From: Hyphomicrobiaceae bacterium
GTDB taxonomy: Bacteria > Pseudomonadota > Alphaproteobacteria > Rhizobiales > Hyphomicrobiaceae
Direction: 5' to 3'
Assembly (NCBI GenBank): GCA_020442165.1
Contig: JAGRKV010000041.1
Location: forward strand, 1-64,000
DNA length: 64,000 nt
The translations under genes and the position numbers were made by a program. Shown in pieces: positions 15,894 to 24,878 of the stretch (position 1 is the stretch's first letter; every line of letters begins with the position of its first letter). The notes below the pieces were generated by a model that was not told the DNA's origin, searched no databases, and worked only from the letters and a program-made list of their open reading frames with translations.

Positions 15894-16994
15894 TCAGCGG
15901 AATTGCGGCCCGAACATGAGTTCCATCAGCGTGGGTTCACTGCGGCGCGGTTGCTGAGCGGGTCGGGCGGCCGGCGTGCGGGCCGGCTGCGGCGCAGCCG
16001 ACGTCACGCGGGATTCATTCGGACGACTATCTTTGGCCTCGCGCCCATTTGCCGTCTTCGTCCACGGCAGAGATTCTTGCTCGGGCGGCCTGACAACAGT
16101 CTCCGCCGGCTCCTTGCCGGAAATGGGCCAGACCATGGACCGCGTCGTCAGCGGCTTGGCGGCCGCGGCGACTTCGCGCTTGGCCAGCATTTCACCGGCG
16201 ATGCGGTCATACGAGGCAATGGTGGCCGCGGTGTTCTTGGGCACGAGATGCACGACCTTGTAGCCGCGCTCCTTCAGCTCATCGAGCAGCGCACTGATGT
16301 TGGTGGCCGTGACGCGCTGAATGTCATGGAACAGGATGATTCCCTTGCCGCGTGATTTGAGCTGCGACAGCACGTTGTTGAACATGATCGACCGCGAACG
16401 CGCGCGCCAGTCGTAGCTATCGACATCAATAGACAAGATGGCTTGGTTGCGCTCCTCAAGATGCGAAATCACGCGCCGCGGATCGCTGAGATAGGGGAAC
16501 CGGAAGAACGGTGCGATCGGCTTTCCGAGAGCTGCTGTGATTGCGGAGATGCCAAGCTCGACCTCGCGCTCGGCCTGTTGCGACGACTGACGTGCCAGGT
16601 TCTTGTGCGACCAGGTGTGAGAAGCCACCGTATGCCCGAGGGCATCGACCTTGCGCACCATCTCCGGATCGGAAATGGCCATCCGGCCCACCATGAAAAA
16701 GGTGGCCTTCGTGCAGTGTGCCGAGAGCGCATCGAGCACGGCAGGCGTCGTCTGACGCGATGGGCCGTCATCGAACGTCAGCACGACCTCGCCCGGTTCC
16801 AGGAAATCGATCGCCTTGTATTGGACCTGTCCGATCCGCGGACCATTCGCCGAATCGATCTCGACGACCCGCTCCACGCCCAACGTCTTCTTGGGATCGC
16901 AGGTTCTATTGGTCTCTGCCAGCACAGGAGCCGCGGCAATGCTTGCCGACGTCATGCCAAATACAAGTGCAGCAGCAAAATCGCGAAGCATCAT
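15894..16994 (-). CDS. Polysaccharide deacetylase family protein, tandem copy B
   Basis: This 366-residue paralog of the neighbouring gene starts with a signal peptide (RDFAAALVFGMTSASIAAAPVLAE). The NodB domain has GEVVLTFDDGPS, GHTVASHTWSHK, FFRFPYLSD and GIILFHDIQ. The C-terminal tail of about 110 residues is Pro/Ala/Arg-rich and ends TLMELMFGPQFR. The shared VVEID(T/S)xxGP(L/R)xG segment before the catalytic domain shows that the two genes arose by duplication of the whole gene, while the tails diverged. The start is one of two adjacent ATGs (16994/16991); about 50 in-frame residues upstream lack signal-peptide character. It is divergent from mgtE. Confidence 0.88.
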   Translation of the reverse strand: MMLRDFAAALVFGMTSASIAAAPVLAETNRTCDPKKTLGVERVVEIDSANGPRIGQVQYKAIDFLEPGEVVLTFDDGPSRQTTPAVLDALSAHCTKATFFMVGRMAISDPEMVRKVDALGHTVASHTWSHKNLARQSSQQAEREVELGISAITAALGKPIAPFFRFPYLSDPRRVISHLEERNQAILSIDVDSYDWRARSRSIMFNNVLSQLKSRGKGIILFHDIQRVTATNISALLDELKERGYKVVHLVPKNTAATIASYDRIAGEMLAKREVAAAAKPLTTRSMVWPISGKEPAETVVRPPEQESLPWTKTANGREAKDSRPNESRVTSAAPQPARTPAARPAQQPRRSEPTLMELMFGPQFR

Positions 16995-17229
16995 CCGATC
17001 AATCCAAATCGATTTATCCGGTCCGGCCGGTTTCGGGCGACGAGCCCGGCACCTCGTGCCGAACACCCATATCGCCGACAATGATCGCAATTGTACTGCC
17101 GTCCGTACCACTTCATAGCATTGGCACACATCAAATTGACAGGTGCCGGTCACCGCCAGCAGTCAGTGTTGCAAACAAGTACCATCGTGCGCTTTGCATT
17201 TCGAATGTGCTAAGAGCCGGATAATTCAT

Positions 17230-17288
17230 CAAGTTCGTGTTCGGTTGATGGCGAACGGCCGCATCGTGGCGTCCCTGCGCCGAACTTG
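17230..17288 (+). promoter_or_regulatory. Branched inverted-repeat element upstream of mgtE
   Basis: CAAGTTCG (17230-17237) is exactly complementary to CGAACTTG (17281-17288). Inside it GTTCG/CGAAC (17239-17243 with 17252-17256) forms a second stem-loop. The element ends 96 bases before the mgtE ATG, so it could fold in the 5' UTR. It does not match the M-box or ykoK Mg2+ riboswitch by eye. The rest of the 390-base divergent region (16995-17384) shows no gene. Confidence 0.45.
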
Positions 17289-17384
17289 CTGACAACTGGT
17301 GTGTTGCTTGTTGGCGCGGTGCTGCTCTACGGCTGCATGACATTGTGGTGGAATCAGAGGCCCTGAAAATTTGGGACGCGGTGG

Positions 17385-18773
17385 ATGACAGAGCCGCACT
17401 TGGACATAGCCGCTCCAGCGGACAGCGACGACGAGGATCAGGCCCGTGCGTCGCTCGTACGCGACGTCAACGCCGCGCTCGAGGCTGACGATAAGACCCG
17501 AGTCGACGAACTCGTCGGCGAACTGAGCACGCCCGATCTTGCCGATCTTCTCGAACTGCTCAGTGCCGACGATCGCGTCCGCCTCATCGAGGCCGTAGGC
17601 AAGAAGTTCGACTTCGAAGTTCTCTCCGAACTGGATGAAACCGTCCGTGACCAGCTGTCGGAGGCCCTTCCCAACGAGCTGCTGGCCGAAGCCGTCAAGG
17701 AACTCGACAGTGACGACGCGGCCTACCTGCTGGAGAACCTTGAGGACGCCGACAAGCAGGAAATTCTGGCCCAGCTGCCGACGTCCGACCGCGCGGCTCT
17801 GGAACGCAACCTTGAGTATCCGGAAGAGACCGCCGGCCGCCTCATGCAGGCGCACTTCGTCGCCGTGGCGCCGTTCTGGACCGTTGGTCAGGTGATCGAC
17901 TACATGCGCGACACCGAGGACCTGCCCGACACCTTCTCCGAGATCTTTGTCGTCGACCCCAGTTACCGTGTGCTGGGCGCCGTGGAACTGTCGCGGCTTC
18001 TGCGCACCAAGCGTGACGTCCGCGTGGATACCCTCATGAACGAGGACCGTTATCTGGTCCTGGCCACCGAGGACCAGGAGGAGGTGGCGCGCCAGTTCCG
18101 CCGTTACGACCTGATGTCGGCGCCCGTCGTCGATGAGAACCAGCGCCTCGTCGGTGTCGTCACCGTCGACGACGTCGTCGACATCATCCAGGACGAGGCG
18201 GAAGAGGACATGAAGGCGCTCGCCGGCGTCGGCGACGAAACTCTCGCCGACAGCGTCTACTGGACCTCGCGTTCGCGCGTGCCATGGCTGATCGTCAATC
18301 TGGGAACCGCCATTCTCGCGTCCTTTGTCATCCAGATGTTCGATGCCACCATCGAGCAGATGGTATCGCTCGCCGTGCTGATGCCGATCGTTGCCTCCAT
18401 GGGCGGCAATGCCGGCACCCAGACCATGACCGTTACCGTTCGGGCGCTCGCCACCAACAAGCTCGGCCGCGTCAACGCGCCCCGCGTCATCGGCCGCGAG
18501 TTCCTGGTCGGCATCGTCAATGGCGTCATTTTGTCTGTCATCATGGCCGCTGTGGCGTTCGTCTGGTTCGGCTCGGGCAAGCTCGGCATGGTGATCGCGG
18601 TCGCCATGGTCATCAACTTGATCGCGGCGGCGCTGGCGGGCATTCTGATACCCCTCATCATGGATCACTTTGATCTCGATCCCGCGCCGGCGTCGGGCGT
18701 CTTCGTGACGACCGTGACTGATGTCGTCGGCTTCTTCGCCTTCCTCGGTCTGGCGGCCTTGTGGTTGCTGTAG
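17385..18773 (+). CDS. mgtE: Magnesium transporter MgtE
   Basis: This 462-residue protein has the complete family layout. The cytosolic N domain (about residues 20-145) consists of Asp/Leu-rich helical repeats such as LSTPDLADLLELLSADDR. A CBS pair follows (about 150-270), with DTFSEIFVVDPSYRVLG and LMSAPVVDENQRLVGVVTVDDVVD. The C-terminal five-helix membrane domain contains MPIVASMGGNAGTQTMTVTVRALA, the pore signature, and ends near GFFAFLGLAALWLL. It imports Mg2+ down the membrane potential, gated by Mg2+ binding to N and CBS domains. It is divergent from deacetylase B, with a structured upstream region. Confidence 0.95.
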   Translation: MTEPHLDIAAPADSDDEDQARASLVRDVNAALEADDKTRVDELVGELSTPDLADLLELLSADDRVRLIEAVGKKFDFEVLSELDETVRDQLSEALPNELLAEAVKELDSDDAAYLLENLEDADKQEILAQLPTSDRAALERNLEYPEETAGRLMQAHFVAVAPFWTVGQVIDYMRDTEDLPDTFSEIFVVDPSYRVLGAVELSRLLRTKRDVRVDTLMNEDRYLVLATEDQEEVARQFRRYDLMSAPVVDENQRLVGVVTVDDVVDIIQDEAEEDMKALAGVGDETLADSVYWTSRSRVPWLIVNLGTAILASFVIQMFDATIEQMVSLAVLMPIVASMGGNAGTQTMTVTVRALATNKLGRVNAPRVIGREFLVGIVNGVILSVIMAAVAFVWFGSGKLGMVIAVAMVINLIAAALAGILIPLIMDHFDLDPAPASGVFVTTVTDVVGFFAFLGLAALWLL

Positions 18774-18852
18774 GGATGCACGATCGAACTGGGCAACTGC
18801 GCGCCCGCACGTCAAAGTAGGGGCAGCCACACCCGCTTCACGGAGGACATTC

Positions 18853-19254
18853 ATGGCCGTACGCTGCCACCTTCGACTTGCTGCCGCAGCTTGTCTCGCG
18901 TTGTTGTCGGTCACGCCAGCTTGCGCGGGCGGATCAATCGCGTTTGTTGATGCGATGCAGAATTTCGATCCCCCGTCCGCGCTGATCGATGAAATCGAAA
19001 AGGCCGCGCGCGAGGCCAACGTCAAGGCCGATGAGATTATCTGTGACGCCACCCGTTTCGGCCCCCAATGGACGCGGATCAGCGGCGGCAGGGCATCGCC
19101 TTATGAGTGCCCGATCGGCAAGCGGACACTGGTCATCTCAGGCCGCCATGAATATCGCGATGCGCTGGGCAAGGTGCTGCCGCAGGATGGCCTGGCCCTT
19201 GAAGAACACGCCGCCTCAGTTCGCGACGTCGATATCACCTGGGAATGGAAGTGA
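18853..19254 (+). CDS. Small exported protein of unknown function
   Basis: This 133-residue protein begins at an ATG preceded by GGAGG at ideal spacing. A signal peptide (LRLAAAACLALLSVTPACAGG) is followed by a mature domain of about 110 residues with conserved-looking segments FDPPSALIDEIEKAARE, IICDATRFGPQW and GRHEYRDALGKVLP. Two mature Cys (ICDAT, YECPIG) might form a disulphide. The length and acidic/basic mix suggest a small globular periplasmic protein; no family was recognised. It is separated from mgtE by 79 bp and could be transcribed with it. Confidence 0.7.
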   Translation: MAVRCHLRLAAAACLALLSVTPACAGGSIAFVDAMQNFDPPSALIDEIEKAAREANVKADEIICDATRFGPQWTRISGGRASPYECPIGKRTLVISGRHEYRDALGKVLPQDGLALEEHAASVRDVDITWEWK

Positions 19255-19391
19255 CGTCGTTGCGTGGGATTGGTTAGAGATTTAGGAAGGCCGTCACATC
19301 TCGATCGGTTGAGCGAGGTGGCAAGCTCCAATCGGCGCGAGGACGCAGCCCGGATTGTCAAAGCTGGGACGATGGCTCTGGAGTTTCGGCG

Positions 19392-20759
19392 TTACGAGGT
19401 CGGCGCGTCGAGCTTGCGGGTCAGGTTCTCGAACTCACGGCGCAGTTCTTCGTTCTTGAAGATCTGCTCGAACGTTGGCGCTTCCAGTTTTTGGATCGCC
19501 TCGAACGAGGCGGCGCTGTCACGCATCAGGTTGCGCAACTGGAAACTCGCCTCCACTGTCTCGAAGGTGTTGTCGGCAATCCTCAAGTCATGCACGGCGC
19601 GGCTCCTGGCCCGGGCGATCTGCTCGCGCTGTTGATTAAGATACCTGCGGTAGCCCTTGGCAGCCTCTTCCGCGACCCGCTGGCTCTCCAGGTTGGCTTC
19701 CAGCGCGCGGCGCTGATCGGGACGGTTCTCCGCCTTAAGCAGTTGCTTCGTCTTGGCGCGCGCTGCCTCGATGTCCTTCATGATGGCATCGAGCTTGGGG
19801 CTGTAGTTGGTGTCGATCCTGGCGATGGTCGCATCCTGCGCCTGGACCAGCATGGCGAACAGCGCCGCATGCATGGCGAAATACTTGCGCGTCGCGTTCA
19901 TGTTGTCGCCGGACGCCGCCATCAGCTTGGATAGCTGCGCATCGATCACCTTGGCGGCATTGAAGACTGCGACGAGACGCACGAGATCGCCGGACAACAC
20001 ACTGTCGAGCAGCAGATCGACTTGCTCGCTGCCGAGCGTCACACCGGCTTTTTGCAACGCTTCACCGATCTCGCCCTTGGCCTTGGCGATCTCCTGACGA
20101 TTGCCCTCGATCCGCGCTTCAGCATCCTTGATGTTATCGCCAAGGCTTTGCACCGTGTCGGTCAGCACGCCAGGCAGCATCGCATCCTTGGGCGCGGTGA
20201 GCTGCTTCTCCTTGTATTTGACGATCTGGTCTTCCAACTCGCGGATGTTGCCGCGAAGCGTCTCGACCTTCTTCTGTACCTCGACGACCGGCACATCGGT
20301 AACGATGCCCAGAGCGGAGTCGAGCAGGTTGCGGATCTTCGCTTCGCGGTCTTCGCGCGTCTCGGTCCAGATCGGCGGCACGAGGAAGTCTTCGCGCTTG
20401 GGCAGCTTGTTGGCTTGCGAGCGCTGATCGGCGGTGTCACGCAGGATGGCATCGACCGCCTGCATCAATCGCTTCGCCTGCTCGTAACTCTCATCGCCCT
20501 CGCGTGGATCGCGCTCAGGCACCGGGGCGGCGGCGGGCGCACCAGAACCATCCGGCGCAGCGTTCGAGGGCGGGGACGTCTTGGCATCGGCGGCATCGGC
20601 AGTCGTGACGATGCCTGCGCGCACGAGCAGCTCCGCGATGCCGTCGCGGTGTGCTGTCTGCGCTTGAACGGGCAGGGACGATGTGACAGCAACGAGAGCC
20701 GCCAGCACCACGGATGTGCGACCGCTCCCGGCGGTAGGCATCTGCAACTTGACTGCCAT
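19392..20759 (-). CDS. Exported coiled-coil protein of unknown function
   Basis: This 455-residue protein has a signal peptide (GRTSVVLAALVAVTSSLPVQAQ). A Pro/Ala-rich linker (about 55-90) is followed by a long mostly helical region with heptad-like coiled coils, for example VVEVQKKVETLRGNIRELED and DAEARIEGNRQEIAKAKGEI, then helices to the C-terminus. GGAGG 8 bases before the ATG at 20759 fixes the start. It may be a periplasmic structural or scaffold protein. No catalytic motif was found. It faces the DUF-type gene upstream in the same direction, 92 bp away, and may share its transcript. Confidence 0.72.
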   Translation of the reverse strand: MAVKLQMPTAGSGRTSVVLAALVAVTSSLPVQAQTAHRDGIAELLVRAGIVTTADAADAKTSPPSNAAPDGSGAPAAAPVPERDPREGDESYEQAKRLMQAVDAILRDTADQRSQANKLPKREDFLVPPIWTETREDREAKIRNLLDSALGIVTDVPVVEVQKKVETLRGNIRELEDQIVKYKEKQLTAPKDAMLPGVLTDTVQSLGDNIKDAEARIEGNRQEIAKAKGEIGEALQKAGVTLGSEQVDLLLDSVLSGDLVRLVAVFNAAKVIDAQLSKLMAASGDNMNATRKYFAMHAALFAMLVQAQDATIARIDTNYSPKLDAIMKDIEAARAKTKQLLKAENRPDQRRALEANLESQRVAEEAAKGYRRYLNQQREQIARARSRAVHDLRIADNTFETVEASFQLRNLMRDSAASFEAIQKLEAPTFEQIFKNEELRREFENLTRKLDAPTS

Positions 20760-20851
20760 CGCCTCTCCTCCAGATCCCGCAGACAAAGCGGGACAATCAA
20801 GGCAAATAGATGGTGGTCGGAGCGCCCACTCTCAAGGTGCTCCAGTGGGCG

Positions 20852-21748
20852 TTAGATGCCTGCTGCCACGCTGACAATCGTTAACAGGTGATCGTCGAGC
20901 TGGCGGGCATCGGTCAGCACTGCCATATGCGTCATACCCTGCGCCGCTCGTGCTAGTGTTACCGGCAGTTTGACCGGGACCAACGGCGCTGATGCAACCT
21001 CCGGGCCGAGCCGGAGAACGAGGCGGATGTCCTTGCCGGAAACGGAGATCAGGCCAAACGGTCCCCCGCTAGTGTCTGCCTTCCATAACAGGAGATGCGC
21101 CGGACCGGTCGTAATCGAGACAGCGGGCACCGCGCGCTCGACGAGCCGCAACAGGTGGACCGCAAGCGGCCTGTAGGCTTTGGCCTTGGCGAGCACCTCC
21201 TCACGTTCGGCTGGCGGCGTGCTGGCAGGAGGCACGATGGCGCTGGTGTCGGCCTTGACCGGCGTTGTCGCGTCAGACTTGACCTGCTGCTGCTGAACGG
21301 TTTCGGCTACCGGGGCAGGCGTCGTCTCCGCTGCGACGGTTGCAGGCTCCTGAGGCGTCGGAGAATCGGCGGCGATGCGCGGCTTGGGCGGCGGCTGCCG
21401 CACCGGCGCAGTTTGCGTCTCCGGCAGGGAACGCGAGGTTGGTCCGCTCGGCGTAAACACGGTGCCGCCACCGGCAACGCGGCGCGCAACCATGTCCTCT
21501 CCTTGGACCTCTGCATTAAGCGCGGCTGGATCGAGATAAATTGGCCGCCCGCCATTGTGATGGATACGTTCAAGCCATGAGGCGCGCGCGAACATGAAGC
21601 CCTGCTGGCGCAGCCAGTCGATGATGTCATTGCGGTGCGGCAGCTTCTGAGCGGCGATGACGCGCATCCATTCCGCGAGGTCACGGCCGGTATCGGCCTT
21701 GAGGCTCGTCAGGAACTCCCGCTCTTTCTCTTGCCAGTCGGTGCTCAT
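20852..21748 (-). CDS. Hypothetical protein with DUF4287-like and DUF5655-like ends
   Basis: This cytosolic protein of 298 residues has three parts. Residues 1-65 (EREFLTSLKADTGRDLAEWM, then HRNDIIDWLRQQGFMFARA) look like a DUF4287-type helical segment. Residues 75-180 are low-complexity Pro/Thr/Ala/Val. Residues 185-298 (YRPLAVHLLRLVERAVPAVSI...ISVSGKDIRLVLRLG) resemble DUF5655, a domain often found next to DUF4287. The domain names are judged by eye and should be treated as tentative. Function is unknown. The gene is 15 bp downstream of the small methyltransferase gene on the same strand, indicating an operon. Confidence 0.62.
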   Translation of the reverse strand: MSTDWQEKEREFLTSLKADTGRDLAEWMRVIAAQKLPHRNDIIDWLRQQGFMFARASWLERIHHNGGRPIYLDPAALNAEVQGEDMVARRVAGGGTVFTPSGPTSRSLPETQTAPVRQPPPKPRIAADSPTPQEPATVAAETTPAPVAETVQQQQVKSDATTPVKADTSAIVPPASTPPAEREEVLAKAKAYRPLAVHLLRLVERAVPAVSITTGPAHLLLWKADTSGGPFGLISVSGKDIRLVLRLGPEVASAPLVPVKLPVTLARAAQGMTHMAVLTDARQLDDHLLTIVSVAAGI

Positions 21749-21763
21749 CGTTTGGCTCTTGCG

Positions 21764-22243
21764 TCAGATCCAGCGCCGCGTCTGATCGCGATAGTCCCGC
21801 CAGCGATCGCCGAACTTCGCTTCTAGGTGGCGCTCCTCGGGCAGAATGGCGAGCCATGTCACCGCCATCACGAATGGCAGGACTAGGATGGCAAACCAGA
21901 TGTTGTTGGTCATCTGCGCGACGCCCAAGAGCACCATGGCGTCGCCGACATAGATCGGATTGCGCCGCCACTTGTAGGGCCCGTCGGTGACGAGTTCGCT
22001 GACACCCCGGTTGGGCAGAACAGTGGTCTTGTGGCGCCACATGGTGATGGCGGCCCAGCCGATGAGGACAAGACCCAGCACACCGAAACCAAGCCCGACA
22101 AACCGTGCTGCCCGATCGTCTTCACCGGGCCACGCCAGCGGATGCAGGCGATTGAGCGCAATGCCCGCGATCACTGCTATCAGCAGCAGGATCGGCGGCC
22201 AGGGCACGGCGCTGGGGCGGTCTTCGGGGGCATTGACGGACAA
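21764..22243 (-). CDS. Isoprenylcysteine carboxyl methyltransferase-like membrane protein
   Basis: This 159-residue integral membrane protein belongs to the ICMT/PEMT-like methyltransferase group. It has hydrophobic segments near the N-terminus (PPILLLIAVIAGIAL), in the middle (FVGLGFGVLGLVLIGWAAIT) and two after the core (MVLLGVAQ, FAILVLPFVMAVTWLAIL). The family signature G-P-Y-K-W-R-R-N-P-I-Y-V-G lies near residue 88 and EERHLEAKFGDRWRDYRDQTRRWI closes the protein. It probably methylates a lipid or small hydrophobic substrate with SAM; bacterial substrates are unknown. A dyad overlapping a TATA-rich stretch lies about 30-50 bases upstream. Confidence 0.8.
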   Translation of the reverse strand: MSVNAPEDRPSAVPWPPILLLIAVIAGIALNRLHPLAWPGEDDRAARFVGLGFGVLGLVLIGWAAITMWRHKTTVLPNRGVSELVTDGPYKWRRNPIYVGDAMVLLGVAQMTNNIWFAILVLPFVMAVTWLAILPEERHLEAKFGDRWRDYRDQTRRWI

Positions 22244-22272
22244 AGCGCGGGCCTCTCGATCGCAAAAAGGTC

Positions 22273-22294
22273 ATAGAATCTCATGTGATTCTAT
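22273..22294. promoter_or_regulatory. Inverted repeat in promoter of the small methyltransferase operon
   Basis: ATAGAATC and GATTCTAT form a perfect 8-bp dyad with a 6-base spacer. It overlaps an AT-rich TATATAGAAT stretch that could be the -10 region of the minus-strand gene starting at 22243. A repressor site is plausible. Confidence 0.45.
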
Positions 22295-22529
22295 ATAGCA
22301 CGCGCACCAGATCCTGGCGCTGGCGGCAACCCGCCCGAGGCGCCGTCCCCGTTTCCCACAGGCAAGATCGTCCCCAATTGACCGCTTTGCATGGAAGGGC
22401 AAGGGTTTGGGCATTCTTGGCCTGCCTCAAGTCACTCCATTCAGCGCGCAGGCTGCTTCCCCCTACCCGATTGAGCAGCAGGTTTATTGAAGCAGTCACA
22501 CGGGTTAGTTTTGTCGCTCAGGAGGTAGG

Positions 22530-23198
22530 ATGAGCCCATCGGACGAGGAAATCCGCGCTGGACAGGCCGTATACGCGCCGGCATCGCTGAGCGCATACGA
22601 CCTTGTCGTGCATGGAGTCTCAAACCATTGGATCTGGCGCTGCCCCACCCACCAGATTGAGCGCCTCTATGATCGCAACGTCTCTGCCGCGCATGTCGAT
22701 ATCGGTGTTGGAACGGGCTATTTCCTGGCGCGGGCGCATTGGCCGGTGCCCAACCCGTCAATCACGCTCGTCGATCTCAATCCGCATTGTCTCGCCCGTG
22801 CATCCGCGCGGATTTCCCGCCATGCGCCGAGCACGGTGAAGGCCAATGTTCTGGCGCCTTTGCCACCGGGCATGCCCGGTGCACCGTTCACCTCCGCCGG
22901 ATTGACCTACCTGCTGCACTGCCTGCCGGGCACCATCCCCGAAAAGGCAATCGTGTTCGACCACCTGTTGCCCCACCTCGCGCCCGGCGCGCACGTCTTC
23001 GGCGCGACCATCCTGGGAGCTGGTGTCGCCATGAACTGGGCCGCCCGCCGCCTGATGACCGTCTACAACGCCAAAGGCATCTTCTCCAACGCATCTGATA
23101 CGATGGAGGATCTGGTAGAGGCACTCAATCATCGCTTTTGTGCAGTCGACATCAGGCAGCAGGGTGTCGTTGCCCTGTTCGAAGCGCGCGTGGCCTGA
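22530..23198 (+). CDS. Class I SAM-dependent methyltransferase
   Basis: This 222-residue cytosolic protein has a Rossmann-type fold. SAM-binding motif I is AHVDIGVGTGYFLARA (about residues 53-68), with the acidic residue ending strand 2 in ITLVDLNPHCLARA. An LLPHLAPGAHVFGATIL segment fits motif III. GGAGG lies directly upstream of the ATG. It diverges from the ICMT-like gene. The substrate is not predictable. The order differs from UbiE/COQ5 and no quinone-pathway neighbour is present. Confidence 0.82.
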   Translation: MSPSDEEIRAGQAVYAPASLSAYDLVVHGVSNHWIWRCPTHQIERLYDRNVSAAHVDIGVGTGYFLARAHWPVPNPSITLVDLNPHCLARASARISRHAPSTVKANVLAPLPPGMPGAPFTSAGLTYLLHCLPGTIPEKAIVFDHLLPHLAPGAHVFGATILGAGVAMNWAARRLMTVYNAKGIFSNASDTMEDLVEALNHRFCAVDIRQQGVVALFEARVA

Positions 23199-23235
23199 AC
23201 AGCGCCGGCGCAAGAGCCGTTACGCTGCTGTGAGA

Positions 23236-24627
23236 TCAGTCAGCCCCAGCGTCGGGCCCCTTGGACAACAGCGAAAGCTGCACCGCTTCCCCGCTCCCCG
23301 GCGGCGTTGCCTGCGGCTTGATGATGATCTCGCGATGCGGGTAGGGGATCGTGATACCCGCCGCCTTGAACGCATCCCAAAGTGCCAGCAGCACGTTGCC
23401 GCGCACGTTTGTGACGCCGTCCTCCGGGTCTTCGATCCAGAACCGCAAGATGAACTCGATCGCCGAATCTCCGAACGCTGTGATGTGGCAGACCGGATCC
23501 TTGGCCCGGCGCACACGCGCGACCGAGGTCACGGTCTCGACGGCGATACGCCGCACCTCGTGCGGATCGCTGTCATATGAAACGCCGAAATGCACGTCGA
23601 TACGCACCAGTCGCTGCGAATAGGACCAGTTGATGACCGGCTCGGTAATAAAGGTCTCGTTGGGCACCAGATAGGATACCCCGTTGCGCGCCACCACGTT
23701 GACATAGCGCGCATTGAGCGAACTGATGGCGCCAAACGTATCGCCAACGGTGATAACGTCGCCGGGCTTGATCGAACGGTCGAGCAGGATGATGACACCG
23801 CTCATCAGGTTGGAGGCGAGCTTCTGCAGGCCGATGCCAATGCCCAGGCCCAAGGCGCCTGAGAACACCGCCATGGCCGTCAGGTCGATGCCGACGAGCG
23901 ACAAGGCGGAGACGACGGCCAGCACGATTGCGGCGGTCTTTACGGCCTTTGATATGAGGACGTGCGCCGTGGCTGAAACATCGAGCGTCGAGCGCAGGCG
24001 GCGCTCCACGAAGTTGCTCAGCGTCGAAGCCGCCCACAGGAAGGCGACGAGCATGATGACGGCCTTCAGCACCAGCAGCATGGAAATGCGCGTGGTGCCA
24101 ACAGTCAGCGCCGTCTTTTCCAAAAGCAGCGCCATCTCGTCGTCGATACCGAGGAAATTCAGCGCCAGCAGCGACCAGGCTATGATCGCGAAGAATTGCC
24201 CGATCGATCTATTGTGGAAGATGCGCGACATCCACGAGATGATGACCCACGCCGTGGCAAGAAGGGCGGCGTTGTAGATGATGTAGCTGTGGCTCGGCCA
24301 AGCCACCCGGCGCATGACGAACACCGCGCCCCACAGCAGCAGCGCCATCAAGATCCAATCCAGCCGGCCGATGAGCACACCGATGAAACGCTGCAGGAAA
24401 GGATGCTTGCCGGCCCATTGCGGGATCTTTTTCAGGTGCGGAGACAGGCGCGGGCTCGCATAGCGGGCGGCGACAAAGGCACCAGCAATGATGAGAGCCT
24501 GGATCGGCGTCCAGAATGTCAACGCATTGATGATCTCCAGCCGTGCCGCTTCCGCCAGATCAGCCAGCAGTTTGATCCAGTCGTTCATGGCTGTTGAGGC
24601 GGGAGGAGCCGCTTGGAGAAGGATCAT
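23236..24627 (-). CDS. MscS-family mechanosensitive ion channel
   Basis: This 463-residue protein has several N-terminal membrane helices (PIQALIIAGAFVAARYA, WILMALLLWGAVFVM, FFAIIAWSLLALNFLG, MLLVLKAVIMLVAFLWA). The pore helix and the beta domain follow: LTAMAVFSGALGLGIGIGLQKLASNLMSG, then IILLDRSIKPGDVITVGD and NGVSYLVPNETF. It is longer than minimal MscS and belongs to the subgroup with extra N-terminal helices. It releases solutes on osmotic down-shock at the inner membrane. The start is uncertain: ATG at 24627 is used, but neither it nor nearby alternatives (24654 TTG, 24588 ATG) has a clear Shine-Dalgarno site. Confidence 0.88.
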   Translation of the reverse strand: MILLQAAPPASTAMNDWIKLLADLAEAARLEIINALTFWTPIQALIIAGAFVAARYASPRLSPHLKKIPQWAGKHPFLQRFIGVLIGRLDWILMALLLWGAVFVMRRVAWPSHSYIIYNAALLATAWVIISWMSRIFHNRSIGQFFAIIAWSLLALNFLGIDDEMALLLEKTALTVGTTRISMLLVLKAVIMLVAFLWAASTLSNFVERRLRSTLDVSATAHVLISKAVKTAAIVLAVVSALSLVGIDLTAMAVFSGALGLGIGIGLQKLASNLMSGVIILLDRSIKPGDVITVGDTFGAISSLNARYVNVVARNGVSYLVPNETFITEPVINWSYSQRLVRIDVHFGVSYDSDPHEVRRIAVETVTSVARVRRAKDPVCHITAFGDSAIEFILRFWIEDPEDGVTNVRGNVLLALWDAFKAAGITIPYPHREIIIKPQATPPGSGEAVQLSLLSKGPDAGAD

Positions 24628-24878
24628 GTGGGCAACAGGCAGGTGAGGTGACAAGGGGGCGAAGGCGCGTGGCGTCGGGATAACGGTCGCATCTTACCAC
24701 CAACCATGGCACCTATCCCGCAGCCGTGCATCTTGTCGTTTTCGCAAAAGGGTCAAATGACGGATAGTGTGCCGACATCGTTAAGACAGAAGTGCCCGCC
24801 AGATTTGCCACTAAGAGCAAGGGCAGGGGTATAAGTGCCTTATCATTCCCGCCAGCAAGTTCCCGGCCCATCACTCAT

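Noticed and set aside
17154..17384. M-box type Mg2+ riboswitch before mgtE
   Set aside because: No conserved M-box core was recognised; only a generic inverted-repeat structure is present.
17229..19052. 607-codon minus-strand frame opposite mgtE
   Set aside because: His/Asp/Gly-rich low-complexity translation without family motifs; mgtE on the plus strand is complete.
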